Origin: Phoronis australis
Lineage: Eukaryota > Phoronida > Phoronidae
Reading direction: 5' to 3'
DNA length: 64,000 bases
Assembly: GCA_002633005.1 (NCBI GenBank)
Contig: NMRA01000041.1
Location: forward strand, 100,819 to 164,818
Shown here: positions 26,101 through 46,754 of the stretch, piece after piece
Layout of the letters: each line of letters begins with the position of its first letter
Numbering within the stretch: the first letter of the stretch is position 1
The notes under the pieces: generated by a model
Told to the model about the DNA's origin: nothing
Database searches by the model: none
What the model saw: the letters and a program-made list of their open reading frames with translations, nothing else
Made by a program: the position numbers and the translations under genes

Positions 26101-29100
26101 TACATTGAATTGGGCTGAGTGAACGTTGTGTTTGAATGCAGGTGCAGTCTTGTGTGGAATGGCCGAATCTTTGCTGAAGACTATGAAGAATATAGTCAGA
26201 CTAGTTGTGCGCTGTATCTGTGTTGAAGTAGGAAACTTGCAAGCTCTCTCTAGATGTGTTTTTTTATGGTAATGCATCTTTTGAATTTACAGTCAGTCCC
26301 TGAGACTTCTTGCAATCATGACAATGGTAATGACAGCTCTGAGTACTGGAACGATTCTGAAGACAGGTATGTGTTTGTGTTGTGGCAATGTTAAAACCGG
26401 CGAGTGAATTAGAAGTGTTTTATAACAATGCTATACAGGTCTCGGAATTTTCCTCTTTTTAAGCGGATTTCCTCTTTTTTGGTTTTAATTTCCTCTTATT
26501 TGATTTACAGTTTCTCCTTTTTCATCTATTTTATCGTTATATTAATTTTAACTTCTTCAGTTAAATTTTACATCACAAAAAATATTTCCATCACATAATT
26601 CTGTTTATTTGTAAAACGATACATCATCTGACAATTTTTCCTCTTTTGTCATTGGTCATTCCAAGCCCTGGCTATAGTTGGAACATCTTTGTTCATTTGT
26701 TTCTTAATACATTGCAATAGTTATGTGTTCAATCAATTCATTTCACAAACACGTAAGTTGCTCATCAAAAGTGTCCTAAGCCGATGATAATTAAAGTGGT
26801 GGTGTTGACAGAGGCTGATTTTGATGTGTCCACATTTCGTGGTCGCATATTGCTATAATTTTGTCCAGCATGCTCTGCTGTACCTCCAGAACCCCTTGTA
26901 GTATCCTCATCAAGCTTGGCACGTGTGTTCCAGCTGATGACAATGACGACGACTTATGGATGTATCCGATTACCTATGTGGCCCCCAGTGGCAATTTTAG
27001 TATTTTATGTTTGCCTCCTGCAGATTTTCATGAAATGTGTCAATTCAGTTTCTATTAACTTGAGGAAACTATGATACCTTTCCATTTTTGTACAGATCTT
27101 ATGTATTCTGCACCACCTAGTGGCCATTTTTGTTATTTAAGAGCCAGTCTTGTGTGTTTAACCCCCCCCCTTCCCTATGAAGAAGTGCTTCTTGCTTCTA
27201 TCTGACACTATGAAGAAGTGTCTTCTTCTCCTGTGTCATTCAAGAGTTTGTGAAGACTATGTCTTATGTTGTTGTAGTGATGAATATAGTGATGAAGAGG
27301 ATATGGAAGGAGAGGAAGATGAGGAACTCGATGACGAGGACATTGATGAAGAAGAAGAAGAGGGTCAGGAAGAGGAAGAAGAAGAAGAAGGGATTGTGTG
27401 GCACACCCTGGGTGATGAGGATAAGGTGTGTACAAACTGTTTTAGTCGGTCTTGTACAGAGGTAGTTGCCACAGTAGCAAACATCCAACATGATACAGCA
27501 CGGCCTAATAACAAATTCTGGTGTGCAAGTTGAGCACAATTGACAAATGCATTTCTTTCCATTCAAAGGCACCTCACAACATTGGGTTTTTGCACCGCAT
27601 GTGATGTGGCCTACCCTTGTCAAGCCTTCTTGCCAAATATGGTCTTGATTAATCATGGCTTTCCTGGTCCTTCCAACCCCAGGAACTATAATTTAAGTAT
27701 GGAACAAGTTGGCACCAATTTCATAACTGCAATTGAAATTTTTTTGGAAGACCAGTTTAAAACAACTGCTAGTGTGAATGTGGTTGTATGTGGAATACTA
27801 TTAGCATAAATGTTTTGTTTTAATTTGGTAGTTTAGTTATCATGAACCCGGTGTTTTCAGCCTGGCAGTGACAGTGGTTGTACCGCCGTGGTAGCGCTGC
27901 TACGGGGTCGTGACCTGTATGTGGCCAATGCTGGCGACTCACGCTGCATCGTCAGTAGGGCTGGGAAGAGTGTAGAAATGTCGTTTGACCACAAGCCAGA
28001 AGATGAGCCTGAAAGGAAACGCATTGAAAATGCCGGAGGAGAGGTGACCCCTGATGGGCGGGTCAACAACGGACTGAATCTGTCAAGAGCTATTGGTAAT
28101 GGTCACTTATGTTATTCAAACAATACTTGTCCAACTGTACACTTATCAATTTGTAATTGAAACTGCATGCATCCTAACTCAATTTTATCACCACCAGATG
28201 CATTTTGGTGCTGGGAGACTTTAAACATTTCCTTCGTGATCAGATCAGAACTAGTCTTTGGAGGCTGGTATACGTCCTCAAAAAACTGAAAAGAAATATT
28301 GTAGAGTGCATTTGGTTTTAGTATCTTAAAAGATGAACTTTAGCGCATCAAGGAGTTGCGTGTCCAATGCTTTAGCTATCTAGAGCCTCTAACATGTTAA
28401 ACATGTATATTGGTAACAGGTGACCACTGCTACAAACGCAATGACAAACTACCTCTGAAGGACCAGATGATCACAGCACTGCCTGATGTCAAGACGATGT
28501 CACTGAGTGAGGAGGATGAGTTTATGGTACTAGCCTGTGATGGTATTTGGTGAGTACAGGCTCAACTGTAGTATAGGTCATGCAAGGCCAGTTCACGTCA
28601 CTTAATACAATAGATCCACTGGGTTTGTGCCCAAGCACATGCATCCAATATGGTGCAGAGTTTTTTCATAAATATTTAATGCTCGAGTATTTCACTTGTT
28701 GTTACACAGGACTATCCCTTGTATTTGTGCATGATTTTCTTGAATTGTGTGTTTTCTCTATTTTTTGTACTTTTTGGTTAAATAAGTAAATAATGTTGAA
28801 TAGAATGCACACCAGCATCTACCATTTTGTTGAGTTTCATACACTTGGCATTTCAAATGGTTGCTGCTTACATTTTGCGCAAGTGTTTCACATAGAGGCG
28901 CATGTGCCGAATTCCAGGGTTGGGCGGAGCTTTACATGTACGCGCATGTGCCAAATTCCGGAGTTATGCACAGCATGTGCCTGGTGACACGTATATGCGT
29001 TAAGGTAAACCATTTTCTGAGAATGATGTCTCTGGATCGGTGAATATCAAAAAACGTCAGGTAGCTGTTGTGCTAGTCTAAGAGGTTCATCTTCCGAAAG

Positions 29101-30597
29101 TTCCAAGATATTTATTCAGTGATTAAGGTTGTTACATTTTGACTTCAGGAACTTCATGACCAGTCAGGAAGTGGTGGACTTCATCAGTGACAAATTGAGT
29201 GCTGACACAAAATTGTCCACCATTTGTGAGCAGGTGAGGCTAGTGGAAGTCAACCCTTTGTTTTCACCGCATTTGTTTGAAATATCTTTACTTTTTTTAT
29301 CAGCAAGAACACTTGATACATTTTATCAGTCGAGAGATTTCAATAGAAAAGAAAGTTTAGAGGTCAGCGCTGAGCATACCGTCAACTCGTCAAATAGGGC
29401 GAGGCAAAATTCCCAGGTCGCCAAATGGAAAATGAGTTCATGGAAAAGGGAAACCCCTTGGGAGGTGTGGACGTTCTGGCCTTCACCAACGGTGGTCAGT
29501 TTAAAAAGCTGGTGGGTTTAATATGACGGGCGAAGGGAGAAAGACATTATAGAACCTATTCAGCACTTACCTGATTAGAAAACAGGCGACCCGAAAACAT
29601 TGTTTGCGCGTGCGTCAATGCAGGAGGCTTAGCCAGTGTCGAGCTTCATAGAGAATCTTGCGAGGAAAGCTAGTTTGATCATGTGCTTGCATGTAATAAG
29701 AGTACTATGTCTATGGAATGGCCTGTTTACTTTCCATTGAAGTTTGAGCACCTGCTCGAATGTGTGCTGAGGGTGGCAGTTGCACTGATTTCACAAAATA
29801 AATAGAGCAGTTGTCAACTTAAAGGTATTTTATTCAGGAAAAATCATTGTTTGTTTTAAAGTTAAGAAATCATCCAAATTTTGAAGGTAATTGCTGGTGG
29901 CTGTTTTCATGGTTTTGACTTGGTTGTGGCCTGCAAAAGTGAGACAGCTTCAAGCCCTGAAGTTAAAGCGTTATTTCTGTAATTGTAATTCTGTTTAATA
30001 GTGAAAAGTCAAGTTTGGTGTCAGTCACATGCCTAGCCGGTTTGCAGTGTACCACTAGAAATTAAAAAGTAGTCTTCAGTTAAATTCAAATTAAGGAATT
30101 ATGGTTTTGTTAAAGAGCAATTTTTGGTGAAAAGTTATAATTTTGTCAGTTTGAATTAAAATTCATAGTTCAAAAATTTTCAATTACAATGTAGTAGAAA
30201 AATGTATTTGAGTAAAGAGATGTAGCCTGGTCAAATAAGATTGCCCGACCTCGCTTTCTCAGAAAGTCAAACAAATTGCAACGAGTTTCAAGAACAACAT
30301 CTTTTCAGGACACAAAATACTAAGAAAGGGCGAGGGTTCTTTTGTCAAAATTAAAACCTGTAACTGCACTTCATTGATACATTATCTTCCTTTGTGTAGA
30401 TGTTTGACCACTGCCTAGCTCCAGACAAAACTGGAGATGGCACAGGGTGCGATAATATGACCTGCATAATAGTGCGGTTCAAGGACCTGAAACTCTCCTC
30501 CACATGCAAGAGAGCAGCCGAAGCAGAGGACCTGACTGAAGGAGAAGGTGAATCCAGCAATTCCACCAAGAAACTGAAGAAGGACAGTGTGGTATGA
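20126..30597 (+). CDS. PPM1G: protein phosphatase 1G (PP2C gamma), complete, 10 coding exons
   Basis: The coding exons are 20126-20236, 22464-22539, 23396-23590, 24446-24972, 26293-26366, 27278-27425, 27861-28095, 28420-28549, 29149-29233 and 30400-30597. All junctions are GT-AG and the phases join to 592 aa (human about 546). This is a Mn/Mg-dependent Ser/Thr phosphatase, known in other animals to act in the nucleus on splicing factors and histones. PP2C landmarks include GWRISQEDAH (E37/D38), VYDGHGG (D59), VANAGDSRC (D403), ACDGIW (D496) and GTGCDNMTC (D545). The catalytic domain is split, as in all PPM1G proteins, by a long insert. Exon 4 encodes about 175 polar residues, and exon 6 encodes a near-pure Asp/Glu tract (about 328-365). 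A lysine cluster (TKKLKK) near the C-terminus fits nuclear import. The start codon is chosen because MGGYLDTP aligns with the family N-terminus. The gene is divergent from NRBP1 and convergent with TDH. Confidence 0.97.
20309..20356. repeat. perfect 19 bp palindrome with 10 nt loop
   Basis: The arms GACAGTGACCATCGTCTCT (20309-20327) and its exact reverse complement (20338-20356) flank a 10 nt loop, 72 bp after the first PPM1G splice donor. Related sequences (GACCACCGTCTCTAGCTGG at about 21,470 and GCCACCGTCTCTA...GAGATGGTGGC at 22,052-22,085) suggest these are ends of a foldback transposon family. Confidence 0.9.
20547..21321. mobile_element. long inverted repeat (foldback element), arms ~170-180 bp
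   Basis: Arm 20547-20716 and arm 21143-21321 are reverse complements with scattered mismatches. Shared landmarks are TTTACAATATGACGACAAT, TTTTGGTATCGTT, ATTCCTCGCA, ATCTTTCCAAATATA, TATTTTATCGT and ACCGCCATGTT. The roughly 425 bp spacer does not code. It lies in PPM1G intron 1 between GTCTCTAGCTGG palindromes, and these may together form one larger element (about 20.3-21.5 kb). Confidence 0.8.
21597..21960. mobile_element. foldback repeat cluster with ~75 bp hairpin and TAACGGGCCCGTTA palindrome
   Basis: The arms at about 21,785-21,857 and about 21,868-21,945 are imperfect reverse complements (GGGTAAAAGTGGC, ACGCATCCCTCTTCAAA, ACTGAATTAC/GTTATTCAGT) around a loop of only a few bases. Just left, TAACGGGCCCGTTA marks two GTTATTCAGT-family ends meeting back to back. 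All of it lies in PPM1G intron 1. Confidence 0.75.
22052..22085. repeat. short inverted repeat (GCCACCGTCTCTA family)
   Basis: GCCACCGTCTC and GAGATGGTGGC form an imperfect stem around a short loop. It is the third member of the GTCTCTAGC palindrome set in PPM1G intron 1 and probably marks a transposon end. Confidence 0.6.
25698..25940 (+). mobile_element. hAT-like MITE, copy 2
   Basis: Starts (C)ACGGCTTGGAATTTTCC and ends TCATTCGAAGCCCTG. It is collinear with copies at 26,436 and (inverted) at 12,084, and lies in PPM1G intron 4. The interior is rich in TTTCCTCTT. No coding capacity. Confidence 0.75.
26436..26670 (+). mobile_element. hAT-like MITE, copy 3, with GCTATA flanking direct repeat
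   Basis: Starts CAGGTCTCGGAATTTTCC and ends CATTCCAAGCCCTG in PPM1G intron 5. The six bases GCTATA directly flank both ends (26430-26435 and 26671-26676), a possible target-site duplication. Classic hAT duplications are 8 bp, so the class assignment is tentative. Confidence 0.75.
26800..27160 (-). repeat. CTCF-motif interspersed repeat, minus orientation, two motif cores
   Basis: PPM1G intron 5 holds two CTCF-like cores on the minus strand: TTGCCACTGGGGGCCAC (26978-26994) and ATGGCCACTAGGTGGTGC (27110-27127). Surrounding phrases (CATGAAATGTG, AAGGTATCATAG) match the degenerate spacing of the copies around TDH. The repeat ends are not sharp. Confidence 0.6.
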
Positions 30598-33500
30598 AGG
30601 ACTTGGAGAAACATTCTTTTTGTTGTTTGAAGTGCATTTGTCTTTGTTGCAAGAGTATCAAATGATTGGTACCTCGAATTTGGCACAAAAAATGCATTAT
30701 TGATGATCATTTTTAAATTAATCCAGGCAAGTGTTAGACAGTGTTTTATGTTGAAGCGACTGCTAGTGATGTTATTAAGAGGCTCTTCAGGAGATTGAGT
30801 GTAGTAGTAATGTTGATACAAATAATTTTATTACAGTGTTTAGATTATAACACTTTGGTAGATTGCCACTACAGTGGAATGAGACCGTCAGGTGTTACAA
30901 CTAATCTAAGAAAGTAAATAACATTTCATTCCAAGCCAGTGATTTTTAAAACTTAAGGGGAACTGGTAACTAGGTGTTTTACGAGATCCTTTTGTAATTC
31001 ACGCCCATAAAAGTTTAAGAAGTGCTTTGTTGTTTTGGTTATTGGCTAAAATTTACTTTGTGTTTGATTTCATCAACTGTCTTCTAAATGTGAGAATTGC
31101 TGAATCAATCTAGTATGTTGATTCTTTTTGTGTGTGAACTTATAGTTAATGCAAATGAACTTGAAGTTTCTATTATATCCAGTTTTTGTTAGAATCATGT
31201 CTTGTTGAGGATATGGACTGACTTTGATGGGAATTACTCAGAACCTGTAAAAGTATGATACTGAAAATGATGTGGTTAATGTTAATTTCTGTTAAAATGA
31301 CCTCCGGGTAGAGTTCTCATGGGTGCTCTGCTCAAAATGGGTTATACTGTGTGTTAACCGTGATTTAAGAACAATGTAATCATTTTTAAAAGATGATGTG
31401 AAATGGAAACTAAAGGTTTTGAAAATGTTATTTTAGTTAATAAATGATCATCATATCACTTTCATAGCTTTTTCAAAGCTATATTGAGTGCCGTTTTGGT
31501 AATCTGATTATTACCTTGGGACATCCTGTTTCACTCAATGGTGTTTGGTATAGTTATGATGTGGTTGGAATGCAGCTTGTGTTGTCTCTGGTTATTCTAT
31601 TGAAGTTGGCCAGTTTTTACGATTAACCAATGCTTAATTTGAAGGCAAAAAGCCATAGTTCAGTTCGAATTCCATTCACGGAAGAATCTTGCACAGGAAG
31701 CTAGTATGTCCACATGGTTGGCGTACAGTACAAGGTGATGTCTCACGGAAGTCGTTAATTTTCTCAAGGTTCTCACTGCTGCTGAATGCACACCAGGGTA
31801 GAGTTCAATAACGCCAGCACATCGCTGGAAAAGCTTGATCTTGCGAAATATCTGTATTTTCAATGAGAGCTTGTGATTTTGGTTAGATTTTTCTCACCAT
31901 GAGACAGCTATTGAGCTCTACCATAGCCTGTCCCTCACTACTCAAATACTTCCTGCCTGCGCCAAGTTCAGCCAAGGTGACGAGCTTTTTTCCATAGCCA
32001 CACAAACGTATGGTTTTAATGCCGTGACTTGACACATGCACAAGTACCACCAAAGGAGGTTGTCACGATTGTTCTGGAAGCTTTTGTCGACAGTTGGCAC
32101 AAAACCTCCAATGCAGTAGTTGAATTGAGAGTCTTATCACAAAATCTAGTAAATTAGATAAAGCGAAGAGTGTTGGAAGGAATTTGCTTTATATTGTGGA
32201 TATGGCATGTTACGTTGTTGCTATGTAACTGAACGGTTCAACCAACCATTCATTGTTAGTTACTTGTAGTCTGGAAGTCTAATGTACACTGTCATTGTTA
32301 ATAAAACTGTTTTGTAGTTATTGTTTGCTTGTTTAAGGGATTATGAAGGGGTAACGAACCATGCTTTCTATCCAAAACAGCCTTTATTTAGGGCACATAC
32401 TATTAAAATTTGGTTCATTTTGTTCATTTTTAGGCTTAAGAATTTTTGACTGGTTGTTATTGCTTCAGACTAGTTCCATAAAGTGAAACTTGTACGCTAA
32501 TTTCTTAGCTATGTGATTGCTTGGCCAAATTGGTTAGAAACACGACATGGAGTGACGATGTGAATACGAAGTAGGTTGAAAATTGCCAAATGTTTTTAAG
32601 AGTTTTGTGGCAACAATGATCAGCCTCAAATCACTGAACCGTGTCCAGTAAGTATCATGATGTGGTGCTTTGGAATAACACTGATGCAAGCTATGTAAGC
32701 CGTTAGTGCAAAGGTCTCCTATTTGCAGAATTTTTTGTTTTTGGGTTTGCAAGTTGTCAATGAATACAACTGCACTTTGTTTAGCATAGATTATGTTAAA
32801 ATAGCATTGCCGTTTAGTATCTGCTATACATTAGTATAGTTGGGAGCATGCAAATACATTAAATTGCTTGTCAGAGTGCATTTCAGTAGTCAGTGCAGGA
32901 TGTCATGGGGAAATCCAGGTGATTGACTGTAAACAACATTCAATTCTTTAATGGACAATAGGAAGCAATGTGTTGTGAAGAAAGTTTTTTACCTCCAGAA
33001 ACGTGGCTTCATAGTAGCTTCAACCAAGTTCTGAGGTATTTTTTATTTAAATCGGAAATGCAGCAGAATCTGCGTTTGTTGTGGTCTGTTCTGTGCTGGA
33101 AGGTGGCGTTGAGACACGAATTATAAACATGGCATCTTTGAAACACCACATACATTTAATATTATGCTGCAAACATGTATACAATAATGTGTTTGACATA
33201 AATATATATGAAGTTTGTTGAAAATAACAATGGCATTAAATTAAAATGGCTTATAACCAGACTAAAAACAAATTTGCCACTGAGGGTGCAACAGTACTTG
33301 GATCATCCAGAAAATCTGTCAGGCATGGTCATCTTTATTGGAACATATCTGCTTTTGGTGGATGCCAAAAATAGACTCAAAAATAAAAATGGCCACTAGG
33401 TGGCGCACGATATGTTGAATCCGTCTGAAACTCGGAACAAATCATCTCTTTAATAGACACCTTTCTTACAAAACACAGACGAGAAAGGAGTAACTTGGAA

Positions 33501-34790
33501 TGAATATACAAATGGTTAAAGTTCTGAACATTTTGTATAGAATGTACATCTAACTTCACTCAGATTGCAGTGCGATATTTTAAACAAAGTCATTAAAAAA
33601 ATTGAAATCGTCCCTCATCAATTTAGTTCTTACCACTGTTCTTTATACGACTTTAACAAATGAAAGAACTGGTGAATACTTGCTTTATGTGCTCGTGAAT
33701 GCATGCACATAGGATGGATTAAAACCAAAAATACACTGGTAGACCATAAAGCAAAATCATGATAAAATATCAGCACATAATTTTAGGTTATTAAAACCTA
33801 CAACATACACAAAAAACATTTTATAACTCACCCGGAATTCTCAACAAAAACAAATTTCCACTTAATAAACAAAATAAGCACAAGATTTCACTCCAGATAT
33901 TATGCCTTCATAAGATGTAAATGCAAGAATTCCTCAAAATGCAATAAACAATACATCTCAAAAATCAGTGATTCTCCACGACCTACAACATCGCGTCTTG
34001 AGATTCTCGTCGGCAGTACACATTCAAACTAAACAGAAGTACAGTAATACCGTGTGTTACCCAATTTGCTACGAACGAAACCAGACTTGTTCTTGTATAC
34101 TTGATATACGGGACAGCTCAAAATTAATTTGTTGAACAGCACCGCCAGGACATATTGAGCAACTATCTTTCAATCCTGCTGTTCAGATCAGAGTGCACTT
34201 TATCTTAAATATCTTTAAAATCTAAAATGCTGCCAAAACCCAAACAGAACATCAGACATAACAACTGTGTGCTTTTGCTACCAATGGTCACACTTTTAAA
34301 AATGTCAGTATGAGTGCTTAATAACCAGGAACTTGTTAAATGAAGAGTGACTTTAAAAAGCTGCCCTGTTTAGCTGACTAAAAATCGAATTGGGTCATTT
34401 GGTCTCCTAAAATTGTTCTGATAGTGTCCCTTGAGATACGATTCCATTTCCATTACCAAATCAAATCACAAGCACCATTTTCAAATTTGCAATATTGGGG
34501 TAGGACAACCCCAATAAATCCCGAAGTATTATTATGACTACAGTCATTTTTATGTCAGTTGTGACACTTCGCCCCTTATAAAACATGCAGTATCACATTC
34601 ACAATAACATGCCTTCAATTGGCCACTCAACTGCTGATAAAATCAGTCCTACTAGGCCCTTGGTCCCCGCTTATTAGAAGATTTGTCCTTTTCACAATAT
34701 TATTTTAGAAAATGTTTATAATTCAATTTTTCTTAGTTACATCATGATTTAAATCCAATAACATTATCACAAAGTCTTCATTCTTTGCCA
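30598..34790. other. convergent intergenic region: 3' ends of PPM1G and TDH
   Basis: No exon is recognisable between the PPM1G stop (30597) and the TDH stop (34791). It should contain both 3' UTRs. AATAAA hexamers for PPM1G occur at 31439-31444 and 32300-32305, and neither can be proven as the used site. A copy of the CTCF-motif repeat lies near 33.2-33.5 kb. The remainder is AT-rich and without visible structure. Confidence 0.55.
33200..33480 (+). repeat. CTCF-motif interspersed repeat, copy downstream of TDH
   Basis: Contains TGGCCACTAGGTGGCGCAC (33390-33408) followed by GAATCCGTCTGAAA and AATAGACACCTTT. This is the same order as in the copy at 39,877 (GAATCCATCTGAAA, AATAGGTGCCTAT). It is intergenic between PPM1G and TDH. 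Confidence 0.75.
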
Positions 34791-43562
<8,772 letters not shown>

Positions 43563-43605
43563 GTTTCTTTATGAGATTCAACGGGGATGAGATTCTAAAT
43601 ATTGG

Positions 43606-43614
43606 TCTGCTGTA
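43606..43614 (-). promoter_or_regulatory. splice acceptor in the TDH 5' UTR
   Basis: On the minus strand the sequence reads AATTACAG directly before a 46-47 nt leader and the TDH start codon at 43562. This is a good acceptor and implies that transcription starts further right. A matching donor (CTCG-GTAAGT) exists at about 51,543. Confidence 0.5.
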
Positions 43615-43989
43615 ATTCTTTGGCTTATATGTGTCTGTAACAGTAATTCAAGGTTGGTCCCTGGAAAAAGTATAGCACAACGTCAAAGGACAAAGTCATA
43701 TCCATACAGTTTTCATGATGATGAAGATATGGTTTTCACACTTCATCAATGCATCACAAAAGTTCTAAGGATGTTACCTGACTTCTGAGCGGAACTCTTC
43801 GATAACTGTGAACCTAAGTACAGGCACAACTAGGGAATTGTAAACATGGGAAGTGTGCAAGTATCTGGTGGAAAATAAATGCTCTACAATTTAGAACATG
43901 ACATGGCTGAACTGGGAATTCAGTTTTGCCAATAAAATTAACAAGAGCAACGCTTAGTGTTGACGTGTGACACAGAACTCCAAAGATTA

Positions 43990-46091
43990 CAGAGCCAAAC
44001 ATAAAAAATTGCCATTAGGAGATGAACATCAGTAGTTCCATTCGTCCACCTGTTGTCAAGTTAATAGGTTTCCAAGATTAACAAAAAATGTCACTTGGGG
44101 GCACCACAGTAGTTGGACACATCCGAAAATACACTGTCTTCTTCACGACAGAAACTTGTTTTTATAGGTTAACACTTGCAAAAATTCACCAAGAGCTCAA
44201 AACGGTTTAAAGGAGATACAGATGCGGACACAAAAAACAAAATTGCCACTAGGAGGCACCGTGGTTCTCAGAGTCGTCCGAAAATCAATGTCAGCTACGG
44301 TCTTCTCATCAGTAACACATTTGCTTTGTTTTTGAAATGCTCCTCTGAGCGGTTTAGTCATAAGAGGTGGGCACCAAAAATGGACTTGAAAAGACAAAAA
44401 TAGCTAAAAAAGTATATCGAATCCATCCAAAAATGAATGGCATCATTGTCTCCCGCAAGAAACCCAGTTGCTGAATTTCGTGCAAATCCATCCAAAAACT
44501 ACAAGAGGCAAACGAAAATAAGCTAAAATCTCCAATAGGGTGCACAGCAGTAGTAACCCTTTTTAATGCTATCATTCAACCTCACCTAGATTTTTTCCTC
44601 CCAGTGTGGGGTGTTGCATCAGGCAAGGATATGAAAACCATCCAGGTTATCCAAAATAGGGCTGCCCGGATTATTCTGGGAGCTGGTGTTAGAGATATTA
44701 GTATTGAAAACCTTCATAAAGAGACTGGTATAATGAAAATTCACACAAGACATCAATTCCTATCTGCTTGTTGTATGTACAAATGTTAAAGGCCTTGTCC
44801 CATCTTACTTATGTGCTAAGTTTAAGATGACTACTAATCGCTACAATACTAGGTCCTCATCATCATCTGATTTCAATCTTCCTAAACGCAGAAGCGAGAC
44901 TGGGAAAAAATCATTTTCCTACAGCGGGCCCTTTTTATGGAACTCTCTCCCTGCAGATGCCAAATCTACATAATCCTTTCTAACCTTTAAAAGAATAATA
45001 AGAAATAGATTTAACTCCATGTAGTGTCTAAGAATTTCATGTTTATTCATTTGTTATTTATATAATGTCTTACTTTTATTAATTATTTATTGTCTGTTTT
45101 AATGTTTTATATTTATATTTATATTTTTTAGTTAATTATCTTGTCTTAATGTCTTTATCTTTTACTTATCATATTTTATTTTTATTTTGGTTCATCAGTC
45201 TTTCCATGTTAATTTTTTATTCTTTACTTATTACTTAAATTTGTCTTTCATTGTGTAATTCTGTATTTGTCTTACTATCTGTTTGTTTTTTACTGAGGGC
45301 CCCCATAGAAAGCAGTGTGAACTGATGGGGCTACCCTCATTGTAAAGATTACATTAATATCTAAATAAATAAATAAGATTCGTCTGAAACTCTTCATCCT
45401 TTGTCAGCTCCATAAGAACACATCGCCATACTTCACTACTACCCAGCCTGCAAAAGGTTAAGGAGACACAGCCGTAAACTAAAAAATCAACACTTGAGAT
45501 CATGAAAGTAGTCAAACTCTTCCGAAAATCAATGTCAGCCTCAGTCTTTTCATCAAAAACAAATAAGCCAATTTTTACAATGATCCGTTGAGCAGATAGA
45601 ATGGCGAATGCAAAAATGGACTCGAAAATTTTTAAAATGACCATGCACAAGGTAAAACAGAATACTGTATGGTATGTCAAACCCCTCTGAAAATGGGAAG
45701 ATGTAGTTTCATTAACAGAAACCTATTTGCCAAAATTTCACAAAAATCTGTCAAGAAACTGCCTATACACATACAGAGGTCAACGTAAATAAGAAGTAAT
45801 TGTCACTAGGGGGCACAGTGGTAGTCGATTTTGGTTCGAAACTTGTCCTCATCATTACAAAGATCCTAGTAGGTAAAAGGAAGTACAACCAAAGATGCAA
45901 AAAAAACAATAAACAAGCCACCAGAGGGCACCAAAGCAGTCGAACCCATCCAAAAAAACGTCATTTCAGGTTTTCTTGTCAGAAACACATCTGCTAGTTT
46001 TCCCAATGATACTTAGCCGGTTTGGTAGAAAGAGAGGCAGCGGAAGCACGACACTGGACGCCCAGACAGGTATGGCAACAATATGCACCTA
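43990..46091 (+). repeat. cluster of CTCF-motif repeats upstream of TDH, interrupted by a LINE
   Basis: Motif cores are TGTCACTTGGGGGCACCAC (44089-44107), TTGCCACTAGGAGGCACC (44243-44260), a weak CTCCAATAGGGTGCAC (44530-44545), TGTCACTAGGGGGCACAG (45801-45818) and GCCACCAGAGGGCACC (45917-45932). Each is followed by a TCCGAAAA-type or TCCAAAAA-type box. The 3' tail GACGCCCAGACAGG ends at about 46,091, where a small GC-rich element replaces the usual hairpin. The cluster is split at 44,556-45,377 by a LINE fragment. Confidence 0.75.
44556..45377 (+). mobile_element. 5'-truncated, frame-broken non-LTR retrotransposon (CR1/Jockey-type RT C-terminus and 3' UTR)
   Basis: The frame from 44565 gives NAIIQPHLDFFLPVWG, IQVIQNRAARIILGA and FLSACCMYKC, the C-terminal region of LINE reverse transcriptases. 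A frameshift or stop near 44,787 breaks it. The following frame carries YNTRSSSSSDFNLPKRRSET and GPFLWNSLP, the usual end of the same ORF, with one further stop. A T-rich 3' UTR and a (TAAA)n tail at 45,360-45,376 complete it. It is truncated at the 5' side, dead, and inserted into a CTCF-motif repeat. Confidence 0.85.
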
Positions 46092-46168
46092 AGCATGGGC
46101 GGCGCAGCACTGAATAAAGTGGGAGCTAGGCTATAACCCCTAGCCCCCTATGGTGCACCGCCCATGCT
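46092..46168. mobile_element. 77 bp GC-rich MITE (GGGCGGCGCA inverted ends)
   Basis: Ends AGCATGGGCGGCGCA and TGCACCGCCCATGCT are near-perfect inverted repeats around CAGCACTGAA...GTGGG...GGCTATAACCCC. Two more copies lie at 54,794-54,949. No coding capacity. It may be a very small DNA transposon or a mobile hairpin. Confidence 0.75.
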
Positions 46169-46754
46169 ACCTGCATGTAAGTCACTGAATGACACTACTG
46201 CAACATGCCCATTAGAAATACTTGAAGGACTTAATATAACAAGGTACCATACAATGGATACATAATTACCCACAACTCATAAATACATAATGCCATTATA
46301 AGCATTATGCAGCAACATTGGGGATTGTAAACTTTTCTGAAATCATTTAGTGCATGCTGCTAAAATAAGAATATATTATGTAACACGAAGTGTTGCCTGT
46401 TCTGATCAAGGCCACCAACTTCAGTGCCTGACTTTGAAAGTTCAGTATATATATCTATCACAATAAATTGAAGTTTACACATTAATTATATTTATTCTTC
46501 AGTAATAATGTACATAATTGTACTTTGTGACTTTGTTGGTTAGGTGAAGCTACTAGCAGCCTATAACTTTGCTGGCCACCCATGTAATTCTTCTGTTTCA
46601 TGCTGTTTCTCTACCTTTCAGAATTTACCAAGCTCGATAAGATCTTCTAGAGAGAAAAATAACTTAAAATGGTAGTTAATTTAAAGTGGCTGTAACGTTA
46701 GAGTGATCATAATCTAAAGAGATTACAACAGTACGCTAATATCGAACACGTTCC

